A stretch of 64,000 nt of DNA from Streptococcus lutetiensis (GCF_900475675.1 NZ_LS483403.1:620001-684000), one strand, 5' to 3'. Positions 48,651 through 58,618 are shown, numbered from the stretch's first letter. Notes: generated by a model from the sequence alone, not told the origin. A program made the numbers and translations.

Positions 48651-50394
48651 AACCCTTTTAGCTCAAGTCAAGGAGTATAAGACGCCATCTTTACTTGCTC
48701 CTTTGTGTGCAACTTTAGAGGTTTTCTTCGATATGTCAGTCCCTTTTGTTATTGCTAAGTTAATTGACCAAGGGGTACAAGCTGGGAACTTGGCTGTTGC
48801 CATGAAGTATGGTATCTTGATGTTGGTTCTTGCCACATGTGGTTTAACAACTGGTTTCTTGGCTGGTAAATTCGCTGCGCAAGCCTCAGCAGGATTTGCC
48901 GCTAATTTGCGTGAAGGAATGTATGATAATATTCAAACCTTTGCCTTTTCAAATATTGATAAATACAGTACAGCTGGTCTTGTCACTCGTATGACAACAG
49001 ACGTTACAAATGTGCAAAATGCTTATCAAATGATTATTCGTATCGTTGTGCGTGCACCACTGACAATCGTTGTTAGTATGATTATGTGTTTTGTGGTAGA
49101 CCAACGTTTGAGTTTGATTTTCCTTGCGGCTGTCTTGATTTTGGGAGCATCGCTTCTATTTATCATGCGTAAGGCTATGACAACTTTCAATTACGTTTTC
49201 CGTAAATACGATGATTTGAATGCTAGTGTTCAGGAAAATATTTCTGCCATTCGTGTGGTTAAAGCATTTGTACGTGAAAAATATGAAAATAAAAAATTCA
49301 CGAAGGCTGCTGAAAATATTTACCGTTTATTTGTTAAAGCTGAGAAAATCATCATTTTCAACGTGCCAGTTATGATGTTTATCATCTTTGGTTGTATTAT
49401 CTGCTTATCATGGTTTGGAGCACAATTCATCGTTGGTGGTACACTGACAACGGGTGAATTGACATCCCTAATGTCTTACATCTTTGCCATGATGATGTCT
49501 CTTATGATGTTGTCAATGATTATGGTTATGGTTTCAATGAGTACAGCCAGTGCCGAACGTATTGCAGAAGTGCTTAATGAAAAAGCTGATATCGTGAACC
49601 CTAAAAATCCATTGATGGAAGTTCCAAATGGAAACATCGAGTTTAACCACGTGCATTTTTCATACAAACACGGTGATGGAGAAGAAGTGCTATCTGATAT
49701 CGACCTTAGTGTTAAATCTGGTGAAATCATCGGTGTTATCGGTGGTACTGGTTCAGGTAAGACATCTTTTGCTAATTTGATTTCTCGTCTTTATGATGTG
49801 GATGCAGGGTCAGTCAAAGTTGGTGGACACGATGTTCGCGAATACGATTTGGAAGTTCTTCGTGACCAAGTAGCTGTAGTGCTTCAAAAAAATGTCCTTT
49901 TCTCAGGAACTATTCTTGATAACCTTCGTTGGGGGAATGAAAATGCGACTGACGAAGAATGTATGGAAGCTTGTCGCCAAGCTTGTGCAGATGAATTTAT
50001 CGAACGTTTCCCTGACAAATACAATACATGGATTGAACAAGGCGGAAGCAATGTCTCTGGTGGTCAAAAACAACGTCTTTGTATCGCCCGTGCATTGCTT
50101 AAAAAACCAAAAGTTTTGATTTTGGATGATTCAACAAGTGCCGTTGATACTGCCACAGATGCCAATATCCGTCGTTCATTTGAAGAAACAATTCCAGGAA
50201 CAACAAAAATCATCATTGCTCAACGTATTTCAAGTGTGCAACACGCTGATAAAATTTTGGTTCTTGATGATGGTAAAATCTCAGGCTTTGCTAGCCACGA
50301 TGAGTTACTACAAACAAACGCTATCTACCGTGAAATCAATGAGGTTCAACAACAAGGTAGCGGTGATTTTGATGAGGAAGGAGGTAATAACTAA
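48643..50394 (+). CDS. ABC exporter half-transporter, degenerate-site subunit
   Basis: 583 residues from ATG 48643 (AGAGGTG 6 bases upstream; GTG 48634 is less likely). Six-helix type-1 exporter domain, then the NBD: Walker A GGTGSGKTS, signature VSGGQKQRL, Walker B VLILDDST, where Asp replaces the catalytic Glu. It is thus the non-catalytic half of a heterodimer with the next gene. Operon with MarR suggests drug or peptide efflux. Overlaps marR by 8 bases, and the next gene by one. Confidence 0.9.
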   Translation: MIKTLLAQVKEYKTPSLLAPLCATLEVFFDMSVPFVIAKLIDQGVQAGNLAVAMKYGILMLVLATCGLTTGFLAGKFAAQASAGFAANLREGMYDNIQTFAFSNIDKYSTAGLVTRMTTDVTNVQNAYQMIIRIVVRAPLTIVVSMIMCFVVDQRLSLIFLAAVLILGASLLFIMRKAMTTFNYVFRKYDDLNASVQENISAIRVVKAFVREKYENKKFTKAAENIYRLFVKAEKIIIFNVPVMMFIIFGCIICLSWFGAQFIVGGTLTTGELTSLMSYIFAMMMSLMMLSMIMVMVSMSTASAERIAEVLNEKADIVNPKNPLMEVPNGNIEFNHVHFSYKHGDGEEVLSDIDLSVKSGEIIGVIGGTGSGKTSFANLISRLYDVDAGSVKVGGHDVREYDLEVLRDQVAVVLQKNVLFSGTILDNLRWGNENATDEECMEACRQACADEFIERFPDKYNTWIEQGGSNVSGGQKQRLCIARALLKKPKVLILDDSTSAVDTATDANIRRSFEETIPGTTKIIIAQRISSVQHADKILVLDDGKISGFASHDELLQTNAIYREINEVQQQGSGDFDEEGGNN

Positions 50395-52271
50395 TGGCTC
50401 AACCTAAAAAAGAAGTGAACAAACAAGCCACACTAAAACGTGTTTTGGCTTATGTGATTAAGAATTATAAATGGCGTTTCATGGCTGTTTTCGTCTTGAT
50501 TTTGATTGCTGCGCTTTGTATGGTTCGTTTTAGTTTGTTCATGCAAACCTTGATTGATAGTTATGTCACACCTCTTTTGGCTGCTAAAAATCCTGACTTT
50601 TCTGGTTTAGCACATGCTATTTTCCAACTAATCATTATTGGAATTATTGGGGTAGCAAGTACTTACACTTATAACCGTTTGATGGTTTATGTGGGGCAAG
50701 GAACAATGCGTCATATTCGTATTAACCTCTTTACGCACATGGAAAGCTTGCCAATCAAGTACTTTGATACGCATGCTCACGGGGACATCATGTCAATCTA
50801 TACCAACGACGTTGATACCCTTCGTCAATTGATTGGACAAAGTATCCCGCAAGTGGTCAACTCAAGCTTTTCGATTTTGACAACTTTTGTCAGCATGTTA
50901 GTTCTAAATGTGCCATTGTCAGCCATGTCAGTCTTCATGGTTATTGTTTTGCTTTATGTGGCTCGTAAAATCGCTGCGCAATCTTCAAAATATTTCCATG
51001 ACCAACAAAATGACCTCGGTCGTGTTAATGGTTTCATCGAAGAAATGATGGATGGTCAAAAAGTTGTTAAAGTTTTTAACCATGAAGAACGTGCTAAGGA
51101 AGATTTCCGAAAACTTAACCAAGAACTTCGTGAATCAGCTACAAATGCCAATATCTTTGCGAATATCTTGATGCCAGTTTCTGCTAATATCGGTCACTTT
51201 TCATATGTTCTTTGCGCCATGCTTGGAGCAGTTCTTGCTCTTAATGGTTATGCTGGTTTGACTTTGGGGACTTTGGTTTCTTTCCTAGCATTAAACCGTG
51301 GTTTTACTAATCCGATTACTCAAATTAGCCAACAAATCAACTCTGTTGTTATGGCGATGGCAGGTGCTGACCGTGTCTTCCAACTGCTAGATGCAGAATC
51401 TGAATTGGATGAAGGTTACGTTGAATTGGTTAATGCCAAAGAAGACGCTGCTGGAAATCTGCAAGAAGTGAAAGAATCAACTGGTACTTGGGCTTGGAAA
51501 CATCCACACGAAGATGGTACAGTGACTTATCATAAACAAGAAGGTCGTGTAACTTTCACAGATGTAACTTTTGGTTATAACGATGATAAGATGGTTTTAC
51601 ATGATATTAATTTATTTGCGGAACCTGGTCAAAAAATCGCTTTTGTAGGTTCAACTGGTGCGGGTAAAACAACCATTACAAACTTGATTAACCGTTTCTA
51701 CGATATCCAAGAAGGTAAGATTCATTACGATGGTATTAACATTCGTAAAATCAAAAAAGCTGACCTTCGTCGTAGTTTAGGAATTGTATTACAAGACACA
51801 CACCTCTTTACAGGAACTGTTATGGATAACATCCGCTACGGACGTTTGAATGCTAGTGATGAAGAATGTATCGAAGCTGCCAAATTAGCTAATGCACATG
51901 ATTTCATTAAACGCTTGCCAGAAGGTTATAATACCATTTTGACAGGTGACGGAAGCAATCTTTCTCAAGGACAACGTCAATTACTTGCGATTGCGCGTGC
52001 GGCTGTGGCTAATCCACCAGCCTTGATCCTTGATGAAGCAACTTCATCAATTGATACACGTACCGAAGTTCACGTTCAAGAAGGTATGGACGCTCTTATG
52101 AAGGGTCGTACAACCTTTGTCATTGCCCACCGCTTATCAACGGTTCGCAACGCTGATTGCATTATGGTTCTTGAACAAGGACGCATCATTGAACGTGGTA
52201 ACCACGATGAATTAATCGCTCAAAAAGCCCGTTACTACCAACTCTACACAGGTAACGCCATTAGTGAATAA
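50394..52271 (+). CDS. ABC exporter half-transporter, catalytic subunit
   Basis: 625 residues. N-terminal exporter domain with six helices; NBD with Walker A GSTGAGKTT, signature LSQGQRQLL, Walker B ALILDEAT (catalytic Glu present). Slightly long because of an insertion near residues 350-380 before the NBD. Its start lies in the previous stop (TAATGG). Pairs with the upstream gene as a BmrCD/LmrCD-type heterodimeric multidrug exporter; substrate unknown. Confidence 0.9.
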   Translation: MAQPKKEVNKQATLKRVLAYVIKNYKWRFMAVFVLILIAALCMVRFSLFMQTLIDSYVTPLLAAKNPDFSGLAHAIFQLIIIGIIGVASTYTYNRLMVYVGQGTMRHIRINLFTHMESLPIKYFDTHAHGDIMSIYTNDVDTLRQLIGQSIPQVVNSSFSILTTFVSMLVLNVPLSAMSVFMVIVLLYVARKIAAQSSKYFHDQQNDLGRVNGFIEEMMDGQKVVKVFNHEERAKEDFRKLNQELRESATNANIFANILMPVSANIGHFSYVLCAMLGAVLALNGYAGLTLGTLVSFLALNRGFTNPITQISQQINSVVMAMAGADRVFQLLDAESELDEGYVELVNAKEDAAGNLQEVKESTGTWAWKHPHEDGTVTYHKQEGRVTFTDVTFGYNDDKMVLHDINLFAEPGQKIAFVGSTGAGKTTITNLINRFYDIQEGKIHYDGINIRKIKKADLRRSLGIVLQDTHLFTGTVMDNIRYGRLNASDEECIEAAKLANAHDFIKRLPEGYNTILTGDGSNLSQGQRQLLAIARAAVANPPALILDEATSSIDTRTEVHVQEGMDALMKGRTTFVIAHRLSTVRNADCIMVLEQGRIIERGNHDELIAQKARYYQLYTGNAISE

Positions 52272-52419
52272 CAGATTTAGACAATCTTTGGAAAATAGCA
52301 GAGCTGTTTTTCAAGGGTTGTTTTTTGTTAGCTTTTTAGAGTGATTTTCCATGTAGAACGTTTACTTTTATTTTTTGGCAAAAATCACTTACGAAGAAAA
52401 TTTTTTATGGTAGACTGAA

Positions 52420-52559
52420 TCCTGTTGACTGTAAACTGGAGTTGATTGGAGAAGTGTTGGAGTAAAAAATCCATTCAGACACTATCCTAGCGGAGGACAT
52501 GTTATTGTACGCCGACCTAGGTTGAGGGTTGATAAAAAATAAAATGAATGGAGAATAAA
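52420..52559 (+). promoter_or_regulatory. Structured leader of unknown type before DUF2798-MFS
   Basis: The 288-base gap 52272-52559 has no gene. Within it, two folded parts lie before the first start codon: AGTGT-TGGA (52453-52461) with TCCA-(TTCAG)-ACACT (52470-52483), and CCTAG-CGG (52486-52493) with CCG-(AC)-CTAGG (52512-52521). A TGGTAGACT -10-like string near 52408-52416 would place transcription start just before. The shape suggests a riboswitch-like element, but I could not match it to a known class. Confidence 0.4.
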
Positions 52560-52751
52560 ATGCCTCGTAATTTTAAAGAAGCAATGGTATTTACGTGTTT
52601 GATGTGTGGAATGATGGTTTTCGGAATGAGTATGTGGAACTTGTTCGTTGCAGGAGCTTTTTCTTGGAAACATGTCTTTTTAGGATTCATTCTAGAGTTT
52701 ATCGTTGCTTTCATTTTAGATACTTTAATCGTTGGTCCAAATTCTTTTTAA
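52560..52751 (+). pseudogene. Truncated DUF2798 membrane protein
   Basis: 63 residues from ATG 52560 (TGGAGA 7 bases upstream). MPRNFKEAMVFTCLMCGMMVFGM then WNLF and LDTLIVGP match the first repeat of DUF2798, a two-repeat membrane family of about 140-150 residues. It stops at GPNSF, just after the first repeat. The bases that follow encode the N-terminal helix of an MFS protein, so a deletion probably removed its second half along with the MFS start. It might still be a working two-helix peptide. Confidence 0.6.
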
Positions 52752-52753
52752 CC

Positions 52754-53854
52754 ATGTTTATTATTGGAACAGATACGTTTCTGATTTCCCCATTGCTAAC
52801 GACTTTATCTAGTCTTTACCATATTGATACGTCAATTTCTGGTTGGATGGTTAGTGCTTATACTATAGGCTATGCCTTATTCGCTTTGGTTTCAGGGCCA
52901 ATTTCAGATGGAAGGGACCGCAAGAAAGTGATGGTATATAGTTGTCTAGCTTTTACGATTTCAACCTTTTTATGTGGTTTTGCAAATTCATTTGCTTTGA
53001 TGTTTTTGTTTCGTTTTTTAGCTGGAATCAGTGCTTCTTTTGTGACTTCTCAAGTTTGGGCATCAATTCCAGTGGTGGTTGAGAAAAAGAATATTGTTCA
53101 GGTAATGGGATATGCAACGGCTGGTTTATCTGTTTCTCAGATGGCAGGTGTTCCGATTGGTGGTTACCTTGCTGGAATTTCATGGCGTTCCCCATTCTTT
53201 ACCATTTCAGCGGCTTCCTTGGTTTTATTGCTTCTTATTAATTTTTATATGCCAAAATTGGAAATTGGAAAGGGTCATAAAATCTCCTTTACAAGTGCTT
53301 ATAAAAATGTTTTGACTAATAAAAAATCTGTATCTTATCTTTTAGCTTATTTTGTCTTTCAGACAGGGTCATTTACAGCAATCACGTTTATTGCGACTTG
53401 GTATAATCATAGTTTTGGTTTGTCTTTAGCTAATATTAGCACAGCGATTATTGCTATTGGGGCAGGTAATCTTGCAGGTTCGCTTTTTGGTAGTCATATT
53501 GTTAAGCGTTTTGGTTTACAAAAAACATTTAAAACAGAATTGACGACAATTGTTATTCTTTACTTGGTTTTATTACTTGTTCACCATTTTTGGGTAGCAG
53601 AGGTGTTATTGACCATTATTTATGTGAACAATGGATTTATTTTTCCATTATTTATGACAACATTGCAAAGTACTGTAGAAAATGCTCGAAGTACGATTTC
53701 ATCATTATCAAATGCCGTGATGTATTTAGGAGAAACTATTGCGAGTATCGTTGGTGGTGTTTTATTTGAACAATTTGCAGGATTTTTTGGCATTGCTGTT
53801 TTTGCAGCAGTAATGATCGCTCTTTCGTTGCTATTGTATTATAGGAGCTTTTAA
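52754..53854 (+). CDS. MFS transporter, probably lacking its original start
   Basis: 366 residues from ATG 52754; the frame is open upstream but lies antiphase over DUF2798. MFS signs: the DGRDRKKV loop between helices 2 and 3 (motif A variant) and GYATAGLSVSQMAGVPIGGYLAG (motif C-like, DHA1 drug:H+ antiporters). The FFLTMFIIGTDTF helix 1 is joined directly to the DUF2798 end, and no ribosome binding site precedes the ATG. So it is either coupled to DUF2798 translation or inactive. Confidence 0.65.
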   Translation: MFIIGTDTFLISPLLTTLSSLYHIDTSISGWMVSAYTIGYALFALVSGPISDGRDRKKVMVYSCLAFTISTFLCGFANSFALMFLFRFLAGISASFVTSQVWASIPVVVEKKNIVQVMGYATAGLSVSQMAGVPIGGYLAGISWRSPFFTISAASLVLLLLINFYMPKLEIGKGHKISFTSAYKNVLTNKKSVSYLLAYFVFQTGSFTAITFIATWYNHSFGLSLANISTAIIAIGAGNLAGSLFGSHIVKRFGLQKTFKTELTTIVILYLVLLLVHHFWVAEVLLTIIYVNNGFIFPLFMTTLQSTVENARSTISSLSNAVMYLGETIASIVGGVLFEQFAGFFGIAVFAAVMIALSLLLYYRSF

Positions 53855-53898
53855 GAAGGTTGATAATTAATGGTTCTTTGTTGTAACAAGGTGGGCAA

Positions 53899-54385
53899 AT
53901 GAAAAGAAATTTGAAAAAGGTTCTTAGTGATATTTTGTTTCAAAATACTGGATCAACTACTTCAATTTTAGAAGCGATAATGAATAAAACAGTTGAAGTA
54001 GAAATAATTCAAGAACGTATTATTTGCGATAGTGACTATTCTACTCAGTATAATTGGGGGAGATTCTTTGGCTATGCGAGCTACAACATTAAAAGCTGGA
54101 GGTATTGACATCTCAAATAATATTGTTATTTATGATGCTGATAAAGTAAAGCAATTAGATGATTTTTGTGTTCAGAATTGTTTAATACCTATTGGTAAAA
54201 TTTTTTCTGATTTAAGAAAGCCGGCATATTTAAGCAAATACTGTGATTTTTTTAATCTAACAGCTACAAAGTATCCAGTAAAAGAGTCCCAATTTATACA
54301 TAATGGTGAAGTTTATTTTCATATTATTGAATTATATTTAGAAGATAATTTATTTGATATTTTAAATGGTACGTTAATAATTTAG
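53899..54385 (+). pseudogene. Frameshifted chorismate-lyase-like (DUF98) protein
   Basis: Two frames that fit one protein of about 160 residues. First part: MKRNLKKVLSDILFQNTGST and ILEAIMNKTVEVEIIQE, close to the DUF98 start. Second part, from the shifted frame: GDSLAMRATTLKAGGIDISN, then LIPIGKIFSDLRKP, matching the Arg-rich strand and PLG/PIGK motif. The shift falls on a run of five G at 54056-54060; four G would restore one frame. DUF98 is related to chorismate pyruvate-lyase (UbiC); function in streptococci is unknown. AT-rich relative to its neighbours. Sequencing error is possible. Confidence 0.65.
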
Positions 54386-54399
54386 ACTATACTTCTAAA

Positions 54400-54440
54400 A
54401 TAAAAAGACATCTTAGATATATCAGTCTAAGATGTTTTTG
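54400..54440 (+). terminator. Terminator after the DUF98-like gene
   Basis: ACATCTTAGA-TATATCAG-TCTAAGATGT with A5 before and T5 after. Confidence 0.8.
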
Positions 54441-54564
54441 TACAAACTTGGAAATTCTGTTGAAAATGGTGTGAAAGGCTTGCTTGATTTACCTCAATGA
54501 TTTTGAAAAGTAGTATAATGGCTTTAAGGATGTGAAACCGTTTTTAGAAATTGAGGAACAAGTT

Positions 54565-57354
54565 ATGAGTAATCGAACAAATGAAAAAACTGTTCAACTT
54601 GACCTTGGAACTTACGCAGCTAACGACGTTTACAAAGCCGCTGCTACGCAAAGCTCAGGCCTAAGTCATAAACAAGTCAAAGAACGTCAAAAACAATATG
54701 GTCCAAATCGACTAAAAGAAGTCGAAAAAGAACCAGTCATTGTAACTTTTATTAGGAATTTTACAAGTCTTATGGCAATCCTTCTCTGGGTAGGAGGTGC
54801 TGTGGCGATTTTATCTCATAGCGTTGAACTCGGTCTTGCCATTTGGTTTGTCAATATCATCAATGGTGTTTTCAGTTTTGTTCAAGAATACCGTGCTAGC
54901 CAAGCAACCGAAGCTCTAAAAAAGATGCTTCCTTCTTATGCACGTGTCATTCGTGAAGGGCAAGAAGAAAAGGTACTTGCTGAAGAGTTGGTGCCTGGTG
55001 ACCTTGTTTTGATTGAAGAAGGTGACCGTATCTCTGCAGATGGTCGTGTTATTTTTGCTACAGATTTTCAGGTCAATCAATCTGCCCTAACAGATGAATC
55101 AAATCCTGTCTATAAAAATAGTGATGCTGACACAGATGCTCAAAAAACAGCTCTTGAATACGACAATATGGTCTTTGCAGGTACAACTGTTTCATTGGGT
55201 TCAGCCAAGATGATTGTCTCAGCGACTGGTATGGCAACCCAATTTGGACAAATTGCTCACTTGACAGAAAATATGGCTGATGATAAAAGCCCGCTTCAAA
55301 AAGAATTAGACCATTTGACCAAACAAATTTCAGTTATTGCAATTACTGTTGGGGTTATTTTCTTTATCGCAGCGGCACTTTTTGTTCACCAACCATTTGC
55401 AAAAGCCTTTATTTTTGCACTTGGTATGATCGTCGCCTTTATCCCAGAAGGATTGCTCCCGACAGTTACTCTTTCTTTGGCAATGGCTGTGCAACGCATG
55501 GCAAAATCAAACGCCTTGGTTAAAAAATTATCATCCGTTGAAACTTTGGGAGCAACTTCGGTTATTTGTTCGGATAAGACAGGGACATTGACCCAAAATG
55601 CCATGACGGTTAACCACCTCTGGCAAGTATCTGGTCAGTATGATGTGACAGGACTAGGCTATGCTGCTGAAGGAGATATTCGCAAAAGTGGTGGTAAGAA
55701 AGCTGCGCTTATCGAAAGTCAACCGCTTGAACACCTTATCCGCTTTGCTCACCTCTGCAGTAATGCACAAGTTTTGCCACCTAATGACAAAAATGCTTCG
55801 TACACTGTCCTTGGTGACCCAACCGAAGCTTGTCTGAATGTCTTGGCTGAAAAAGCTGGCCTAACCCTTGAAAAAGACAAGTCTTGGGGACCACGCTTGA
55901 AAGAATTGCCTTTTGATTCAGTACGCAAGCGCATGACGACTGTTAACCAAGTTGACAGCTTAGTCGATGGCAGTTCTTTGGTGTCCATCACCAAAGGTTC
56001 TCCAAAAGAAATGGTAGAGCTCTGCCATTTTTACAAAGACCAAAAAGGTATTCATGAAATGACGGCAGACGTTCAAGCGAGAATCTTAGCTGCCAATGAT
56101 GATTTTGCTAAGGATGGTTTGCGGGTTTTGGCATTTGCTTATCGGACCTTGGAAAGTGAACGATTGACTCAAGAAGAACAATGGACGAAAGAAACTCTAG
56201 AACACAATATGATCTTTCTTGGCTTGATTGCTATGAGTGATCCTCCTCGGGAAGGTGTGCGTGAGGCGGTTGAAAAGTGTCACCGCGCAAGTATTCGTAT
56301 TATCATGGTGACAGGTGACTACGGTTTGACAGCGCTCAGTATCGCTAAGAAAATCGGTATTGTTCGTGGTGACGATGCGCGTGTTGTGACTGGCTTAGAG
56401 TTGGAAAAGATGTCTGATGAAGCCTTAAAAGAAGCGCTCAAAGGCGAAATTGTCTTTGCGCGTGTGGCACCGGAGCAAAAATATCGAGTTGTATCAGCTC
56501 TTCAAGAATTGGGTGAAGTTGTCGCTGTGACAGGAGATGGAGTTAACGATGCTCCTGCCCTTAAAAAAGCAGATATTGGTGTCGCTATGGGGATTACAGG
56601 TACAGATGTCGCAAAAGAATCGGCAGATATGATTTTGACGGATGACCATTTTGCATCTATCGTTAAAGCGGTTGAAGAAGGGCGTGCGGTTTTCCACAAT
56701 ATCAAGAAATTCTTGACTTATATCTTTAACTCAAATACTCCAGAAGCCGTCCCGTCAGCATTCTTCCTATTATCACGTGGCTTTGTCCCACTTCCTTTGA
56801 CTGTTATGCAAATTCTAGCTGTCGATTTGGGGACTGACATGATTCCAGCACTTGGCTTGGGAGTTGAACCACCAGAACCAGGTGTGATGAACCAACCACC
56901 TCGCAAATTGACTGAGCGTTTGCTGGATAAGAAATTGCTGATAAAAGCTTTTCTATGGTATGGTTTGATTGAATCATCTCTTGCTATGGGTGCATTCTTT
57001 ATCACTTATCTACTTCATAATGGAAACTTAGCGGTGCTTGCAGGTTCAGGTCAATTGTACCAAGAAGCGACAACCATGACCTTGGGTGCTATTATCTTCT
57101 GTCAAATCGGTATGGTCATGAACAGCAGAACCTCTGACCAATCCATTCGCAAGTTGCAATTATTTGGTAATCCTTTGATTAATATCGGTTTAGTTGTTGA
57201 ATTGATTATTTTTGTGACTCTGGTATATTTGCCTGTTTTTCATGATTTGTTCAACACAGCAAGTCTTGGTGTTTGGCACTGGCTTTACCTTATGCTCTGC
57301 CCATTCGTCATCGTAGGACTTGAAGAATGGCGTAAGAGACTTATGCGAAAGTAA
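54565..57354 (+). CDS. P-type cation ATPase, type II (IIC-like)
   Basis: 929 residues from ATG 54565 (GAGG 8-11 bases upstream; earlier GTG is less likely). N-terminal cation_ATPase_N domain, actuator with the phosphatase loop TDES, helix 4 motif IPEGLLPT, phosphorylation site CSDKTGTLT, and TGDGVNDAPALKKADIG. The membrane part DLGTDMIPALGLGVEPPE and PEGLL are those of the Na+/K+-ATPase branch (IIC), not PEGLP of SERCA (IIA). It may move Ca2+, Na+ or K+. The nearest studied streptococcal relative by role is CaxP, but the ion is not clear. Confidence 0.88.
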   Translation: MSNRTNEKTVQLDLGTYAANDVYKAAATQSSGLSHKQVKERQKQYGPNRLKEVEKEPVIVTFIRNFTSLMAILLWVGGAVAILSHSVELGLAIWFVNIINGVFSFVQEYRASQATEALKKMLPSYARVIREGQEEKVLAEELVPGDLVLIEEGDRISADGRVIFATDFQVNQSALTDESNPVYKNSDADTDAQKTALEYDNMVFAGTTVSLGSAKMIVSATGMATQFGQIAHLTENMADDKSPLQKELDHLTKQISVIAITVGVIFFIAAALFVHQPFAKAFIFALGMIVAFIPEGLLPTVTLSLAMAVQRMAKSNALVKKLSSVETLGATSVICSDKTGTLTQNAMTVNHLWQVSGQYDVTGLGYAAEGDIRKSGGKKAALIESQPLEHLIRFAHLCSNAQVLPPNDKNASYTVLGDPTEACLNVLAEKAGLTLEKDKSWGPRLKELPFDSVRKRMTTVNQVDSLVDGSSLVSITKGSPKEMVELCHFYKDQKGIHEMTADVQARILAANDDFAKDGLRVLAFAYRTLESERLTQEEQWTKETLEHNMIFLGLIAMSDPPREGVREAVEKCHRASIRIIMVTGDYGLTALSIAKKIGIVRGDDARVVTGLELEKMSDEALKEALKGEIVFARVAPEQKYRVVSALQELGEVVAVTGDGVNDAPALKKADIGVAMGITGTDVAKESADMILTDDHFASIVKAVEEGRAVFHNIKKFLTYIFNSNTPEAVPSAFFLLSRGFVPLPLTVMQILAVDLGTDMIPALGLGVEPPEPGVMNQPPRKLTERLLDKKLLIKAFLWYGLIESSLAMGAFFITYLLHNGNLAVLAGSGQLYQEATTMTLGAIIFCQIGMVMNSRTSDQSIRKLQLFGNPLINIGLVVELIIFVTLVYLPVFHDLFNTASLGVWHWLYLMLCPFVIVGLEEWRKRLMRK

Positions 57355-57431
57355 GCTTATTTGGGGTGTCTGTCTTTTCCTTGACACTTTCTGAAAATCT
57401 CTGTAAAATTCAAGAGAGTTAGGGGAGAATA

Positions 57432-58613
57432 ATGGCGACAATTAATGACTATTTAGATCACAACAAAAATCGTTCTTTTGAAGATTTTGCCTTTAATGAA
57501 GCAGATATTCTATGCTTGAATGAGCTTGGTTATTTCTGTTTTGAGGAGTTAGATGCATCGATTGATTTTTCAAAAGAAGTGAATCTTCACGAGGTCTTAA
57601 TGCCTTACGTAACAGGTGAAAAACTCTTTAATCATAGTTTTTTAGTGACTGAAGAGCGTGTTAAGCTTTTGCAGAAAGTTGTGGCTTCAAAACGTTTTGT
57701 AAATTTGAATTTGTCTGATTATGTCAATGACGTTGATGCGGAATACGAAAGACAGTTTTCAGCTATGGTCTTTACTTTACCTGAAATTAATCATCATCAG
57801 CTGGTTTTTCGCGGGACAGATGATACCATGATTGGCTGGAAAGAGGATTTTAAACTGACCTATGTTCAAGAAATTCCTGCTCATCGTGCGGCTGTGGCTT
57901 ATCTTGAAGCTTACCTTGAAAAATACGCTGGTAAGGTGACCGTTAGCGGGCATTCTAAAGGTGGAAATTTGGCCCTTTATGCCGTAGCCCATGTTAATGA
58001 CCTGCTTCGTGAACAAATCGAAAAAGTCTATATGCTTGATGCACCCGGTTTGCAAGAAAAAGGCCTTGAAAGTGATAGCTATAAGGCGATTCGCGGGCGC
58101 GTGACGGTGATTCGACCAGAAGAGTCTATCGTTGGCATTATGCTCTACAACGACATTGACCCGATTGTAGTTAAGAGTAATGCTTCAGGCATCATGCAGC
58201 ATGCCGTTACGTCGTGGCAATTTAATGAAGAAACAGGTGAGCTAATCTTAGCTGAGCGCCAAACTGATTTAAGCCAAAATCTTGAGAAGACTTTCAAGCA
58301 ATGGATGAAGGAATTGTCTAGTCAAGAATTGAAAATACTTTTTGACATTCTCTTTGATACCTTGATGTCAAGCGGCATTCATAGCATCAATGACGTCACA
58401 ATCGACCGAGAATTTGGTGCCAAATTAGCTACAAGCATTGCTTCCTTTTATTCTATCGGAACAGAGAAAAAGCTCTTGCTAGCTAAATCAGCTAAATTAT
58501 TTTTGCAAGCTTTTGTTGGACACAGTCGCTTGGGTAACTTTAGTAGAGATAAGATAAATTTGTCGTTACCTGATTTCAATAGTCTTTTGTCACGTTTAGA
58601 TAAGAAGAAATAA
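57432..58613 (+). CDS. Mbeg1-like (DUF2974) alpha/beta-hydrolase
   Basis: 393 residues. Lipase-type nucleophile elbow GHSKGGNLA near residue 173, preceded by VFRGTDDTMIGWKEDF; these are the marks of Mbeg1-like/DUF2974 proteins, common in lactic acid bacteria. Predicted soluble serine hydrolase; substrate unknown. RBS AGGGGAGA. Single gene, followed by a terminator. Confidence 0.85.
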   Translation: MATINDYLDHNKNRSFEDFAFNEADILCLNELGYFCFEELDASIDFSKEVNLHEVLMPYVTGEKLFNHSFLVTEERVKLLQKVVASKRFVNLNLSDYVNDVDAEYERQFSAMVFTLPEINHHQLVFRGTDDTMIGWKEDFKLTYVQEIPAHRAAVAYLEAYLEKYAGKVTVSGHSKGGNLALYAVAHVNDLLREQIEKVYMLDAPGLQEKGLESDSYKAIRGRVTVIRPEESIVGIMLYNDIDPIVVKSNASGIMQHAVTSWQFNEETGELILAERQTDLSQNLEKTFKQWMKELSSQELKILFDILFDTLMSSGIHSINDVTIDREFGAKLATSIASFYSIGTEKKLLLAKSAKLFLQAFVGHSRLGNFSRDKINLSLPDFNSLLSRLDKKK

Positions 58614-58618
58614 GAGTA

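Noticed and set aside
52345..52370. cre site (AGAACGTTTAC) after the ABC exporter
   Set aside because: Fits the consensus on one side only; the left half has several mismatches.
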